This document shows, in pieces, positions 16,732-25,838 of a stretch of DNA of 64,000 nucleotides (the first letter of the stretch is position 1; every line of letters begins with the position of its first letter). Below the pieces are notes generated by a model. It was not told where the DNA came from. It worked only from the letters and a program-made list of their open reading frames with translations, and made no database searches. Location of the stretch: the NCBI GenBank assembly GCA_017556705.1, contig JAFYMG010000006.1, positions 1-64,000 on the forward strand. Direction: 5' to 3'. A program made the position numbers and the translations under genes. The stretch is from Paludibacteraceae bacterium (GTDB lineage: Bacteria; Bacteroidota; Bacteroidia; Bacteroidales; Paludibacteraceae).

Positions 16732-18426
16732 TTACGAAAGGTAGTGGAGGATGTCGTCGGCTTCGGGGATGGAGAGTTTTTGACGGATTTGAGTCTTACG
16801 CTGGTAAATAGTTTGAAGACTTTGGCGAGTGAGCATGTTTATCTCCTTTGTCGAAAAATTTGCCTTAAGTAAACAACATAATTGAATCTCCTTTTCATTC
16901 AAAATGCCTGAATACCGATTATTCAATTGTGTGTAAAAACCATCATAAACAAGGTCTATCATTTGAAATATATTCTGCCAATCAATTAATACATTTGCCT
17001 TGTTCTCGTTCAAAGCCATAAGTCGCGATAACAAGTGTTGATTGGCTTCGGTTGGTATGCTAACAATTGTTTTGATAATACCTAATTGTTGCAACATCAA
17101 TTTTTTGACATTCTCTTTTCCCTCTTCTTGGCTTGAAGAAATATTTGCAAATATTTTACGCAATGTTTCTATTTCCTCTTCCTTTTCAATAAGCATATTT
17201 TTACGACGCCTATATAAATAGATTGAAAAAGCAGACAAACCAATCATAATAAATATCATAACAATAATAAGTGTAATTTGGCGTTGGCGAGATAGGGTTT
17301 GTCTGAGTATCTGTTCGCGCAAATCACGCTTTTGTTGCTCACTAGCTGCACTAATTGCATTGTTAAGATGTATTGATTCCTCTAATTCATTATTATATTG
17401 CCATAGATAGCTCATAAGAAGCTTGCCAGTTAGAGCATAATCAAGTATCTGCCTATAAGCTAACATGTTGCCACGAACTGATTGATAATCACCTCTACTC
17501 TCATAATCTTTTAATGAAGCCTCTGCTTTTCTCATTAACTCTTGTGCTCGCTTTTTATCTCCTTTTAATAAGTATAGGCGAGATAATGAGCAATAACTCT
17601 CACCTAAAGGATAGATCCCCTCATCAGAATAATATTGCAACAATTCTTTGTGCATATTGATAGCTCTGTCATAATGCCCCAATTCTCCTAATAAATCTGC
17701 ATAATTACGACGTACAATAGTTTGTACTAACAATGTGTCACGTTCTGTTTGGGCACTTTGGATTGCTTGCTCAAAGTATTTTTCCATTGCATCATAATCT
17801 CCCAAATTGTAACAAGCAACTGCTATTCCGTTATACACTGTAACTATTTCATCCGAATGTATCGCATTCTTTGAATCTGAATTTAGAAGTGCTTCTCCAT
17901 ATTCACGAACATGTTGAAAATCGTGATCTGACAAACTGATTTGTAATGCCAAACGAAAAGGCATGATCATCCAAGAACTATCATTTATCTCTTGGGCGAT
18001 TGATTGTGTATCTTCTAAATATTTGTATGCTGTTTCTTTTTCATTTATCCACCAATAATAAAATACTTTCAGCATTTGTGCTTTCATCATTCGTTTAGTG
18101 AGTAAAGATGTGCGTTCGTTTTGGGGTATATCCTGCCATGCGTTCAGATAGAAATCGGCAGACCAACAGACCATCGAGTCTTCTGAGAGCGACTGATGTA
18201 GATTACTATGTATATTAGCAATACTAAGCCAATAAAGTGCTTGTGCAGAATCTGGTAATAAATGGGGATTTACCACTTCACGCAGCATTGTCATTGCCGA
18301 ATCAGGATTCGCAACAATCATTTTTTCTGCTTCTTGTATTTTCGAAGCATCTCTATTTGAACACGCACTCAAAGTCAAAACAAAGACTGATAGAATGGCT
18401 AAAAAAATGCGAAAAGGATAGTTCAT
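16732..18426 (-). CDS. Lipoprotein TPR sensor with membrane span and C-terminal HTH-like domain
   Basis: 564 residues. An N-terminal lipoprotein signal ends in LSACS, followed by tetratricopeptide-like helices (about residues 25-330), one membrane span (QITLIIVMIFIMIGLSAFSI, about residue 385), a coiled segment, and a C-terminal helix-turn-helix-like region (LLKANFSTKEINMLTRQSLQ). This layout is common in Bacteroidota regulators that sit beside outer membrane protein genes. It is divergent from the outer membrane protein at 18663, which it may control. Its 3' end is duplicated at 15694-15861. Confidence 0.8.
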   Translation of the reverse strand: MNYPFRIFLAILSVFVLTLSACSNRDASKIQEAEKMIVANPDSAMTMLREVVNPHLLPDSAQALYWLSIANIHSNLHQSLSEDSMVCWSADFYLNAWQDIPQNERTSLLTKRMMKAQMLKVFYYWWINEKETAYKYLEDTQSIAQEINDSSWMIMPFRLALQISLSDHDFQHVREYGEALLNSDSKNAIHSDEIVTVYNGIAVACYNLGDYDAMEKYFEQAIQSAQTERDTLLVQTIVRRNYADLLGELGHYDRAINMHKELLQYYSDEGIYPLGESYCSLSRLYLLKGDKKRAQELMRKAEASLKDYESRGDYQSVRGNMLAYRQILDYALTGKLLMSYLWQYNNELEESIHLNNAISAASEQQKRDLREQILRQTLSRQRQITLIIVMIFIMIGLSAFSIYLYRRRKNMLIEKEEEIETLRKIFANISSSQEEGKENVKKLMLQQLGIIKTIVSIPTEANQHLLSRLMALNENKANVLIDWQNIFQMIDLVYDGFYTQLNNRYSGILNEKEIQLCCLLKANFSTKEINMLTRQSLQTIYQRKTQIRQKLSIPEADDILHYLS

Positions 18427-18464
18427 ACCTCCAAATAATTACTACAGTTATTCTAAAAACGATG

Positions 18465-18472
18465 CAAAATTA
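18465..18472 (-). promoter_or_regulatory. Promoter TAatTTTG of the TPR regulator
   Basis: Minus-strand TAATTTTGC, about 40 bases before the start codon. Confidence 0.55.
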
Positions 18473-18614
18473 CTTATTCTTTGGGAGATTTGCAAATTTA
18501 TATAAGCCACAAAAGGGGAAATATAATATTTTGTTTTGATAACTAATTGTTTTCCTGTGTATTACAGAATGGAAATATAAAGCCTAAAATTTGTATATAA
18601 GTGTGTTTTTGTAG

Positions 18615-18622
18615 TAATTTTG
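18615..18622 (+). promoter_or_regulatory. Promoter TAatTTTG of the outer membrane protein gene
   Basis: TAATTTTGC with a TTTTTG upstream, about 40 bases before the start codon; divergent from the promoter at 18465. Confidence 0.55.
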
Positions 18623-18662
18623 CACAAATTTTCAACGGTTTAACAATGACAAATAAAAGTTT

Positions 18663-20987
18663 ATGAAAACAAAAATTTTTATCATGCTAATGGTTTGTAT
18701 GAGTACAATACCATTAGTGGCAAGTAACAAAATTATTGGAACTATCCAAGATGCAACAGACAAATCGGCACTAATAGGTGTAAATATTTGTCTAAAACAA
18801 GGTAATCAACAACTTCTGGGTGTAATTACGGACTCACACGGAAAATTCACTTTAGAAATGACAGATGGCGAATACCTTTTGGAATGTTCTTATATTGGTT
18901 ATGAAACTGTTCTGATGAGTTTAAACATTAGCGAAAGTATTAATCTTGGTACGATTGAAATGTACGAGGCTGTCACAGAATTGGGTGAAGTAAAAGTAGA
19001 GGGTAATGCTGTTATTCAAAAAGTGGATAGACAAGTGCTTTTGCCGAATAAGGAGCAAGTGGCAGCCGCTTCCGATGGTGTATCATTATTACAAAATTTA
19101 CAGATACCACGTATCGTGGTGAATCCTATTGAGAGTTCCGTAAAAACACTCGCAAATGAAGCAGTACAATTGCGTATCAATGGAATAGAAGCGACTAATG
19201 CAGAAGTTATGGCAATAAACCCCAAAGATGTTATACGTATAGAATACCATGATCAACCAAGTGTTCGCTACAATGGTGCAGCTGCCGTTATTGATTATAT
19301 TGTGAAACATCGTGATGCGGGTGGTTCTTTGATGTTTAGTGGTTCTAATGGTGTCACGATGTCAGGTTGGGGAGAATACTTTTTATCTGGGAAAGCGCAC
19401 TTTGGAAAGTCCTCTATCCAATTAATTGGGCAATATAAACCTCGAGATCTATATTGGGTACGCACCAATTCAGAAACATATAACTTTTCAACTGGAAAAA
19501 TAGAAAATAACGAGGTCGGAGAACCTACTCGCATGAAATATGATCCAATAAATCTGGGATTGACATATAATTGGACTAATGGCGAAAAAAATATGCTACA
19601 AATAACTTTGCGTGACAATATGGTGTTTACTCCCCACGCACATAGTAATCGTGATTCGTATATCTATCAATCTACTGATACATTTGAAATACATGATCAT
19701 ACAAGTAGTTCTTCAATATCGCCATCATTAGATATTTACTATCAACACAAATTACCTAAACAACAATATATCTATTTAGATGTCATAGGGACATATATCA
19801 ATAGTAGTAATGACCGTCGCTTTCAACAAATACCTATAGCAGGCACTTTGGGCGATACAACTGATGTGGTTTCTTCGGCTAAGGGTAGCAAATACTCATT
19901 TATTGGAGAAGCCATATATGAAAAATACTGGGAAAATATAATGTTAACGATTGGTGCAAAACATAATCAGCAATGGGTTGAAAATAGTTATTTGGGTGAT
20001 ATTGATGAGGTGGTTAATATGCAAACTGCGGAAACATATGCTTTTGCAGAAGTTCAACAACGATTAGGTAAGTTTGCCTATGCAGCAGGTATTGGTGCTA
20101 TGCACACATACATCGAACAAGGGAATCAAAAACAATCGAATTGGATAGCTCGTCCACAATTAACTATGAGTGTAGATTGTGGTAAAGGAGTATTCTGGAA
20201 ATATAAAGGATATATATCTGGTTATCAACCATCTCTATCAGCGATGAGTAACATTGCCCAACAAATAGATAAATACCAGATTCGTGTGGGTAATCCAAAC
20301 CTGAAGCCAGTAATGTTTGTTGCTAATCAAATGCAACTGACATGGCAGTCAAAGCATGTAAATTTGAATATTTGGACAAACTATTCGTATGATCATAAAC
20401 CAATTATGGATGAAACTTACGAACAAATCATTGATGGTACAGCAATGGCAGTACGTTCCTATGATAATCAGCGTGGGTTTCATCGTTTACAAATATCTCC
20501 GAGTGTTCAAGTGCGAGTACTTGAGAATAAATTAAACTTTACTGTTGCACCTTTTATGAATTATTTTGTTTCTTCAGGAAACAACTACACACATACCCAC
20601 TTTAATCCAGGAGTCCGTGCAAGTATTGTGGGAATGTACAAAGGTTGGCAATTTAGCGCAGATATTACAACACGTAATAATAATCTATGGGGTGAGACAT
20701 TAGAGTATGGGGAGTTTTATCACACAATAGGTGTTGGTTATAATGAAGAAAAGTGGGGATTTCGTGCAATGATGCTATATCCATTTTCAACTAAAGGATA
20801 CAGTCGGGATACAAAAGATTTATCCAATCTGGCTCCTAACACACAATATGCTGTAATGAAAGATTTTCACCAAACATTAGTTCTAAACTTTCATATGAAT
20901 TTAGACTTCGGTACAAAACGCAGAGATAAAGAAAAACGAATAAACAATGAAGATAAAGACAATGGTATATTAAGCGGTGCAAAATAA
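18663..20987 (+). CDS. Outer membrane beta-barrel protein with carboxypeptidase-like N-domain
   Basis: 774 residues. A signal peptide ends near IPLVAS. Residues 23-105 are a carboxypeptidase regulatory-like (CarboxypepD_reg) domain (IIGTIQDATDKSALIGVNI, DSHGKFTLEMTDGEY). A plug-like section follows (VDRQVLLPNKEQ, RINGIEATNAEVMAINPKDV) and then about 550 residues of long beta-strands. The shape fits the OMP_b-brl_3 group, relatives of TonB-dependent receptors; no clear TonB box is seen. The last residues are charged (TKRRDKEKRINNEDKD) instead of ending in an aromatic strand, which is odd for a barrel. Substrate unknown. Probably regulated by the divergent TPR sensor. Confidence 0.82.
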   Translation: MKTKIFIMLMVCMSTIPLVASNKIIGTIQDATDKSALIGVNICLKQGNQQLLGVITDSHGKFTLEMTDGEYLLECSYIGYETVLMSLNISESINLGTIEMYEAVTELGEVKVEGNAVIQKVDRQVLLPNKEQVAAASDGVSLLQNLQIPRIVVNPIESSVKTLANEAVQLRINGIEATNAEVMAINPKDVIRIEYHDQPSVRYNGAAAVIDYIVKHRDAGGSLMFSGSNGVTMSGWGEYFLSGKAHFGKSSIQLIGQYKPRDLYWVRTNSETYNFSTGKIENNEVGEPTRMKYDPINLGLTYNWTNGEKNMLQITLRDNMVFTPHAHSNRDSYIYQSTDTFEIHDHTSSSSISPSLDIYYQHKLPKQQYIYLDVIGTYINSSNDRRFQQIPIAGTLGDTTDVVSSAKGSKYSFIGEAIYEKYWENIMLTIGAKHNQQWVENSYLGDIDEVVNMQTAETYAFAEVQQRLGKFAYAAGIGAMHTYIEQGNQKQSNWIARPQLTMSVDCGKGVFWKYKGYISGYQPSLSAMSNIAQQIDKYQIRVGNPNLKPVMFVANQMQLTWQSKHVNLNIWTNYSYDHKPIMDETYEQIIDGTAMAVRSYDNQRGFHRLQISPSVQVRVLENKLNFTVAPFMNYFVSSGNNYTHTHFNPGVRASIVGMYKGWQFSADITTRNNNLWGETLEYGEFYHTIGVGYNEEKWGFRAMMLYPFSTKGYSRDTKDLSNLAPNTQYAVMKDFHQTLVLNFHMNLDFGTKRRDKEKRINNEDKDNGILSGAK

Positions 20988-21029
20988 TCAGGAGAATTTT
21001 TTATCAGATGTAAATAGCAGACTATATAA

Positions 21030-21061
21030 AGAGAGTTGCTGGTTTCAGCAGCTCTCTTTTG
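21030..21061 (+). terminator. Terminator of the outer membrane protein gene
   Basis: AGAGAGTTGCTG-GTTT-CAGCAGCTCTCT (one G-U pair) followed by TTT. Confidence 0.85.
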
Positions 21062-21583
21062 CAAATTCTATCGTTAAAATCTTAATAAAAAGCACTTTTT
21101 GGTGGTTGGGAGTTCTTTGGGTGTTCCTTGGTTCATCCTTGGTCTTTACCCCGAGGGGGATTGGGAAGGTGCAAGGGAAGGGAAATCTTAATAAAAGTAC
21201 TTTTTTGGGAAAAAGCACCCGCATGAAATGCGGGAATAATAGACAAAGAATGCATCTGTGAAAGCAGATGCTGCGAACGAAGAGCGCAGTATGGTTTGGG
21301 CAGACGAAATATGCTTAAACACGCAAACGGAGTGAGCGAACTACTTTTTGTTCTATGTATTGCGCTCACTCCTCAGAGTGGGGACTCTTCGGGCGCAATA
21401 CTCGAAGTGCCATTCAAGGCACTTCTTCATCTCCCCCACGCGTAAGCGGCCCTTGAAAAACTATACAAGGGAATCACAAACAACACCCTAAATAATAACA
21501 CGCGCATGTGCATGCGCGTGTTATCCTAAACATATTCCTCGAAAAATCTGTTGATTAAAGAGGACTCAAGGTGGTCCATTTGA
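21062..21583. other. Gene-free stretch with copies of the nqrF-downstream region
   Basis: No convincing gene. About 21280-21330 resembles 35600-35650 (GCAGACGAAA-ATGCT, AACACGC, GAGTGAGCG), so this is another diverged piece of the DNA found downstream of nqrF. It also contains hairpins GAAGTGCC-ATTCAA-GGCACTTC and the long palindrome listed next. Confidence 0.55.
21495..21524. repeat. Perfect 14-bp inverted repeat
   Basis: ATAACACGCGCATG-TG-CATGCGCGTGTTAT. Shorter relatives (ACGCGCGCAT...ACGCGGAT) occur in each nqrF-downstream copy. Confidence 0.8.
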
Positions 21584-21930
21584 TTAACCACCGAAGTTAT
21601 CGAACATAATCATATCATCTTCTACACCGAGTGAGTGCAAGAGGTCAAGCACAGTCTTCGACATCATAGGAGGGCCGCAGAGGTAGTACTCGATGTCCTC
21701 TGGAGCGTCGTGTTGCTTGAGGTAGGTGTCGCCCATCACTGGAGCAATGAAGCCAGGAGTGTACTTTACACCCAGTGCATCTGCCTTTGGATCTGGACGG
21801 TCCAAAGCCAAGTGGAAGTGGAAGTTAGGGAACTCCTTCTCCAACTCCAAGAAGTCCTCCAAGAAGAATACCTCGTCAATAGCACGAGCACCATAGAAGT
21901 AGTGCATCTCGCGATCGGTAGTCTCACCAT
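21584..21930 (-). pseudogene. nqrF 3'-end fragment (copy 2, minus)
   Basis: Encodes 107 C-terminal NqrF residues (MHYFYGARAIDEVFFLED to MFDNFGG) without frameshift but without the FAD and iron-sulfur domains or a proper start. Codons differ at many synonymous sites from the intact nqrF, and match copy 1. Confidence 0.92.
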
Positions 21931-22162
21931 ATCCAAGTCAATGGTGGACGCAATGACTGATTTGGGATTATGCATCTCGTAGTATTTGTTGGTTAAAAGG
22001 TCTGAAGCATGTACATAATAAGAGCATATATAAGCTCTTATATGCGATTACTGAAGGCCTTAATGACCATATTTCATTGTTTTATTTGAATGTCCTGAAT
22101 GGACATTTAAAGGAGCTTAGTTCTTAAAACCCAATCTGTCATTAGATCATCATTGTTCTCTT
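21931..22162. other. Spacer between inverted nqrF fragments
   Basis: No gene; contains AAGAGC...GCTCTT and AATGTCC...GGACATT inverted repeats. Origin not recognised. Confidence 0.4.
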
Positions 22163-22410
22163 GAACTTCCCTAACTTCTTACCCTAGTTATGGACCGTCT
22201 AGATCCTAAGGCTGATGCATTGGGCGTTAAGTACACTCCTGGCTTCATTGCTCCGATAAGGGTGACACCTACCTCAAGCAACACGACGCTCCAGAGGACA
22301 TCGAGTACTACTTGTGCGGCCCTCCTATGATGTCAAAGACTGTGCTTGACTTGCTCCACTCCTTGGGCGTTGAGGACGATTTGATGATGCTTGATGATAT
22401 TGGAGGATAA
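22163..22410 (+). pseudogene. nqrF 3'-end fragment (copy 3, plus, degenerate)
   Basis: Plus-strand copy of the last 75 codons of NqrF, with small deletions (for example in the VMGDT region) and changed final residues (LMMLDDIGG). Its codons resemble the intact gene more than copy 2. Together with copy 2 it forms a large inverted repeat. Confidence 0.88.
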
Positions 22411-22613
22411 ATCGCCAAAATTCCTTCGGCTGTTGGATTTATGGCATGCCGAAAGACGATAGACAATAAAATAAAACGCGCGCATGTACGCGGATATGCA
22501 AAAAAGAGAGAAGTTACCTAACAGGTAGCTTCTCTAAGTGTATACTTGCTATCCGATGAAAGAAAGAGTTGGTTTCCCGATTGCCGAATACGAGGAGATT
22601 TCGCCCATGATTC
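22411..22613 (+). repeat. Second copy of the nqrF downstream region
   Basis: Nearly identical to 8872-9075, including the terminator stem (22507-22519 with 22523-22535) and GTATACTTGCTATCCGATG. An accessory ATPase locus follows in both places. Confidence 0.92.
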
Positions 22614-22713
22614 TGAGGAAAATATCAGTCTTTTAGATTAGGAAATAATGTTTGTTTGAATTGTTCCATTGCTGCATCACAAGCAAATTTCTTTACATGT
22701 TTTACGGCTAATT

Positions 22714-23511
22714 TTAATCTATTTCTTGCAATTTCGCTTTCGTTTTTTCACATCCATAGAAATCAAGTACAAACATCGGGAATGCACTTAAAACAGCAAC
22801 CTTAGGACAATCATTAGAAATATGTTTCTCGATTTGTTTTGCAAAGACTTCAGACTGTGGGTGTACAATATTTGGGAGGGAGAATGTGTCTGCAACTAAG
22901 TCGTTCATTTTACATAGATTAGCGGTAATTAAAGTCTTCCACACTTTCTGATCATAACTATTTAAATTATTCATATGTGGATCATTATCTGTTGGTACAA
23001 ATGTTTTGTAATGGGGTTCCTTAAAACATTCTTCCCAAGTTTTGCAAATATCTTTAGATTGACAATTCTTTCGTTTGCATTTAACCACCAACGATTTAAA
23101 TGTTTCTATATCTTTATAGTGCTTAATGGCTTCTATCATGGGATAACTAATAAACAATTTTCCCTGTTCTGTTTCTTCGTTAAAGAATTGTAGCATTTCC
23201 ATTAAATCTTGGTCATTTGCTAAAGAAGAGTGACCATCGTAATCGAAAAACAGATATGTATATGCAAAACTATCTCTATTATAATCCTTCAGTATTTGTT
23301 CATTCTCAGGAGAACGCTTTCGTAATAATTCTACGAGATCTTCAGAGAAGTCACTTTTACTAAGTTTTTGATACAGTTGGTATATTTCTGCATCAAAAAC
23401 GCACTTTATCGTATCATATTTTCCGAAGAAGTGTCGTTCCAAAGAAGAAACTATGATATCTTCTGTGGATTTTCCTTCAAAAACAAATAATATTGTTCCA
23501 TTAGTCAACAT
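22714..23511 (-). CDS. TOPRIM-like partner of AAA ATPase; 3' end probably frameshifted
   Basis: 265 residues. The N-terminus (ILFVFEGKSTEDIIVSSL) has the glutamate and the centre (YLFFDYDGHSS) the DxD expected of a TOPRIM-like nuclease; KCKRKNCQSKDICKTWEEC could be a small cysteine cluster. The gene overlaps the ATPase by 11 bases. ATPase plus TOPRIM-like partner is the layout of split OLD and PARIS-type defence. The frame ends at 22714, but a one-base slip at the run of six A (22743-22748) opens a further coding-like stretch to 22625 (KLAVKHVKKFACDAAMEQ), so the annotated end may be an indel. Not RloB by sequence. Confidence 0.72.
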   Translation of the reverse strand: MLTNGTILFVFEGKSTEDIIVSSLERHFFGKYDTIKCVFDAEIYQLYQKLSKSDFSEDLVELLRKRSPENEQILKDYNRDSFAYTYLFFDYDGHSSLANDQDLMEMLQFFNEETEQGKLFISYPMIEAIKHYKDIETFKSLVVKCKRKNCQSKDICKTWEECFKEPHYKTFVPTDNDPHMNNLNSYDQKVWKTLITANLCKMNDLVADTFSLPNIVHPQSEVFAKQIEKHISNDCPKVAVLSAFPMFVLDFYGCEKTKAKLQEID

Positions 23512-24607
23512 AGAAAGCTCCTGCTCTATAAATTTTCTCTATATTATGTCCAAAGCGTAATTCCTTTTCTGTACACTGATTTAATGGCTTAATTTTATTG
23601 TCATTCAATATAAAATTACAATCTGGACGCAACAAATCATTGGTCATTAAATAAGTATTGTGCGATGTCATAAATACTTGGCAATTATCCAAAGAGAATA
23701 ATTGTTTACATATAGCATAAGCTAATTTAAAGTGATAGAACGCATCAAACTCATCAATAAATACCAGCGAAGCATTCTTTAAGTCGGTAATCCAATAAAA
23801 GAGTAACTTCAAACTACGAGTTCCTGTTGATTCAATTAGATTAAATGGGACGGGTATTTCGCCAATTTGACAAGTCAAATATTTATCATTTGCCTTTGTT
23901 AGAGAAAAATCAAATTCTTGCCCACTTACATCTTTTAAGAATTTTGCAAAATCCTCAATGTATCCATTTCTTATAAAATACTCCTCAAGATTTGTACCTC
24001 CAGTTTGTAAACCAATATATCCTCTTTCATCTAAGTTTCTAAACCACAACATTGAGTTTACAAAGTCACGCAGTTTAATCAGATAGTGTGTTGACGGAAA
24101 TGGAATAGAAGCTAGCAGAAAGCTAATTACAGAAACTTGATTAGAATTTTCGTGTAAAAGAGTATTCATCGCTTTCTTATTTATTACAAGCGATGCATCA
24201 TAGGTGATATCCTTCTCCTTTCGTCTAATTATTTTCTTTCCATTTACAGTCAATTCTTCTGTAAGTAGAATACCACCTATATCTTTAGTATATACATACA
24301 AGATATCATACTCTCCTAATTTAAAAGAGTACTCGAATTTTACTGGTGAGTCCAAATGAGCCGCATGTGCAAAATTCACATAATAGTCGTCTTGTTTGTT
24401 CTTTTGGGTCAAATGGTTGACAATATCAAATACAGCAAAACTAAAATTTGATTTACCAGAACCATTAGGACCATAAATGATAGCATTTTTGATGATACCA
24501 TCTTTGATGGCATATTGGCTGAACTCATAGTTGCTTGGATTGGACAAATCCCATTCTATACGATCAGCAAAACCACGAAAATTAGTTACGGCAAATTTCT
24601 TTAGCAT
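23501..24607 (-). CDS. RloA-like AAA ATPase (AAA_15/AAA_21)
   Basis: 368 residues. Walker A is YGPNGSGKSN (about residue 45), signature ESTGTRSLKLL, Walker B ASLVFIDEFDAFYH, switch histidine MTSHNTYL. The tail ELRFGHNIEKIYRAGAFYV is typical of RloA-type ATPases linked to restriction and abortive-infection loci. Known family members sense phage proteins or DNA ends and control a linked nuclease. Here the linked gene is the TOPRIM-like protein. Promoter TAatTTTG at 24631-24638. AT-rich compared with the flanking core genes. Confidence 0.88.
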   Translation of the reverse strand: MLKKFAVTNFRGFADRIEWDLSNPSNYEFSQYAIKDGIIKNAIIYGPNGSGKSNFSFAVFDIVNHLTQKNKQDDYYVNFAHAAHLDSPVKFEYSFKLGEYDILYVYTKDIGGILLTEELTVNGKKIIRRKEKDITYDASLVINKKAMNTLLHENSNQVSVISFLLASIPFPSTHYLIKLRDFVNSMLWFRNLDERGYIGLQTGGTNLEEYFIRNGYIEDFAKFLKDVSGQEFDFSLTKANDKYLTCQIGEIPVPFNLIESTGTRSLKLLFYWITDLKNASLVFIDEFDAFYHFKLAYAICKQLFSLDNCQVFMTSHNTYLMTNDLLRPDCNFILNDNKIKPLNQCTEKELRFGHNIEKIYRAGAFYVD

Positions 24608-24630
24608 AGTTGTGATATTTAAAATTTTGG

Positions 24631-24638
24631 CAAAATTA
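24631..24638 (-). promoter_or_regulatory. Promoter TAatTTTG of the ATPase/TOPRIM-like pair
   Basis: Minus-strand TAATTTTGCC, 25 bases before the ATG. Confidence 0.55.
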
Positions 24639-24807
24639 CAAAAAATATTTTATTCCGCAAAAAAATTACGGCACAAAATGAGTTTTTTATTAAAAAATCA
24701 TTCTTTAGTTGCAAAATCTGCTGCAAAAGTTGTGCCGAAAGGGTGTGAAAGGAGGTTAAAGCAAACAACATAAATTGATCTCTTTCGTATTATATGTCAT
24801 GCAAAAT

Positions 24808-24838
24808 AACAGCGATGTGTTCAGAGCACATCGCTGTT
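24808..24838 (-). terminator. Terminator of the receptor/phosphatase operon
   Basis: A perfect 12-bp stem (24808-24819 with 24827-24838) 30 bases after the phosphatase stop. On the minus strand it is followed by ATTTTG. Confidence 0.8.
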
Positions 24839-24866
24839 GGTATGTTGTTCCGTTCTTAAATAAGTA

Positions 24867-25814
24867 CTACTTATGCTTATTTACTGTATGCAAGACATTG
24901 CCATTCTTATCAATCATGTACAATGACAACTCTTTTTTATTAGCAGCAATGACAGAAAAACCAGGTTCGGAACTGCAAAAATGAGTACCTGCAATCTGTT
25001 TAACAGGACGACTTAAAGATGCAGAAGAGTTAACAATATAATCTATTGTATTATTCTCATGACGAATGTGTTGGAAATTATGAATATGTCCGCATAGATA
25101 CATGTCCACATTATCACGCTCAAGAAGAATACCATTGACCTCATTTTGCATACAAACGCGTTCAGACATGTTTTTGCTCGTTTCTGCATAAATAGGATGG
25201 TGTCCCACTACCAATACCCAATCTTCTTTCGCCTTACAAAGCACAGAATCCAACCAATGCAATTGGGCATATTTGTCTTGCTCACAAGCATCTGGATACT
25301 TCTCCTTATCGTGGCGATACTTCTGAATCAATGGAGTGGTATCCAATATAATAAATCGAACAGTAGTGCCATCCTCTTCATAAACTTTGGTATAATATCT
25401 CCCTGGCATATTCCAACGGCGACTTACTTGAGAATAATCTAACACAGCCTGAGTATTCCCTCGATATTCATGATTACCAAAAGCAGGAAGCCAATCTATC
25501 ATCAACTCTGGATGACTATATATCAACTCATAATTTGTCATCCAAAGAGGATCACTAACGCTTTGCACGCCATCAAAATGGTGGGTATCACCCGCTGCAA
25601 TCACACACTCAGGTTCTATCTCTTCTGCCATAACACCCATTAGTTCCGCAATGGCCTTTTGGTCATAGTAGCCATTTCGACCTAAATCATTTGCCATAAA
25701 AAAGTTTACATCTTTTTTCAAACTACTCCATACCTCTGGAGCCTGTGCGCGTACACCTACAGAAATACACAGGATAGTAAGCGCAAACAAAATCATTCTT
25801 TTCATACTTAACAT
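24867..25814 (-). CDS. Secreted purple acid phosphatase-like metallophosphoesterase
   Basis: 315 residues. A signal peptide (MKRMILFALTILCISVGVRA) is best read from the second ATG at 25805. The metal-binding motifs of calcineurin-like phosphoesterases are present in order: NDLGRNGYYDQ, AAGDTHHFDGV, GNHEYRG, VVGHHPIYA and CGHIHNFQHI. Spacing and the NDLG/HHFDGV form resemble tartrate-resistant (type 5) acid phosphatases. The gene follows a TonB-dependent receptor by 24 bases and shares its transcript; a PhoBR-like two-component pair is divergent. Inference: release of phosphate from an organic phosphoester in the periplasm after uptake. Confidence 0.88.
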   Translation of the reverse strand: MLSMKRMILFALTILCISVGVRAQAPEVWSSLKKDVNFFMANDLGRNGYYDQKAIAELMGVMAEEIEPECVIAAGDTHHFDGVQSVSDPLWMTNYELIYSHPELMIDWLPAFGNHEYRGNTQAVLDYSQVSRRWNMPGRYYTKVYEEDGTTVRFIILDTTPLIQKYRHDKEKYPDACEQDKYAQLHWLDSVLCKAKEDWVLVVGHHPIYAETSKNMSERVCMQNEVNGILLERDNVDMYLCGHIHNFQHIRHENNTIDYIVNSSASLSRPVKQIAGTHFCSSEPGFSVIAANKKELSLYMIDKNGNVLHTVNKHK

Positions 25815-25838
25815 TATTTTATTGGTTTATAAATTGCT

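Noticed and set aside
20977..21261. 94-codon ORF after the outer membrane protein gene
   Set aside because: It overlaps the end of that gene, crosses a strong terminator and has low-complexity content; no protein-like features.
8780..22410. Extra functional nqrF genes
   Set aside because: The copies lack the ferredoxin and FAD domains and starts; one has internal deletions.
22743..22748. Programmed minus-one frameshift signal
   Set aside because: The A6 run is not in the right phase for a classical X-XXY-YYZ slippery heptamer and no clear downstream stem was seen; an indel or sequencing error is more likely.
22714..23511. Naming the ATPase partner RloB
   Set aside because: The N-terminal motif and DYDG segment do not match the RloB pattern as I know it; TOPRIM-like is the safer description.
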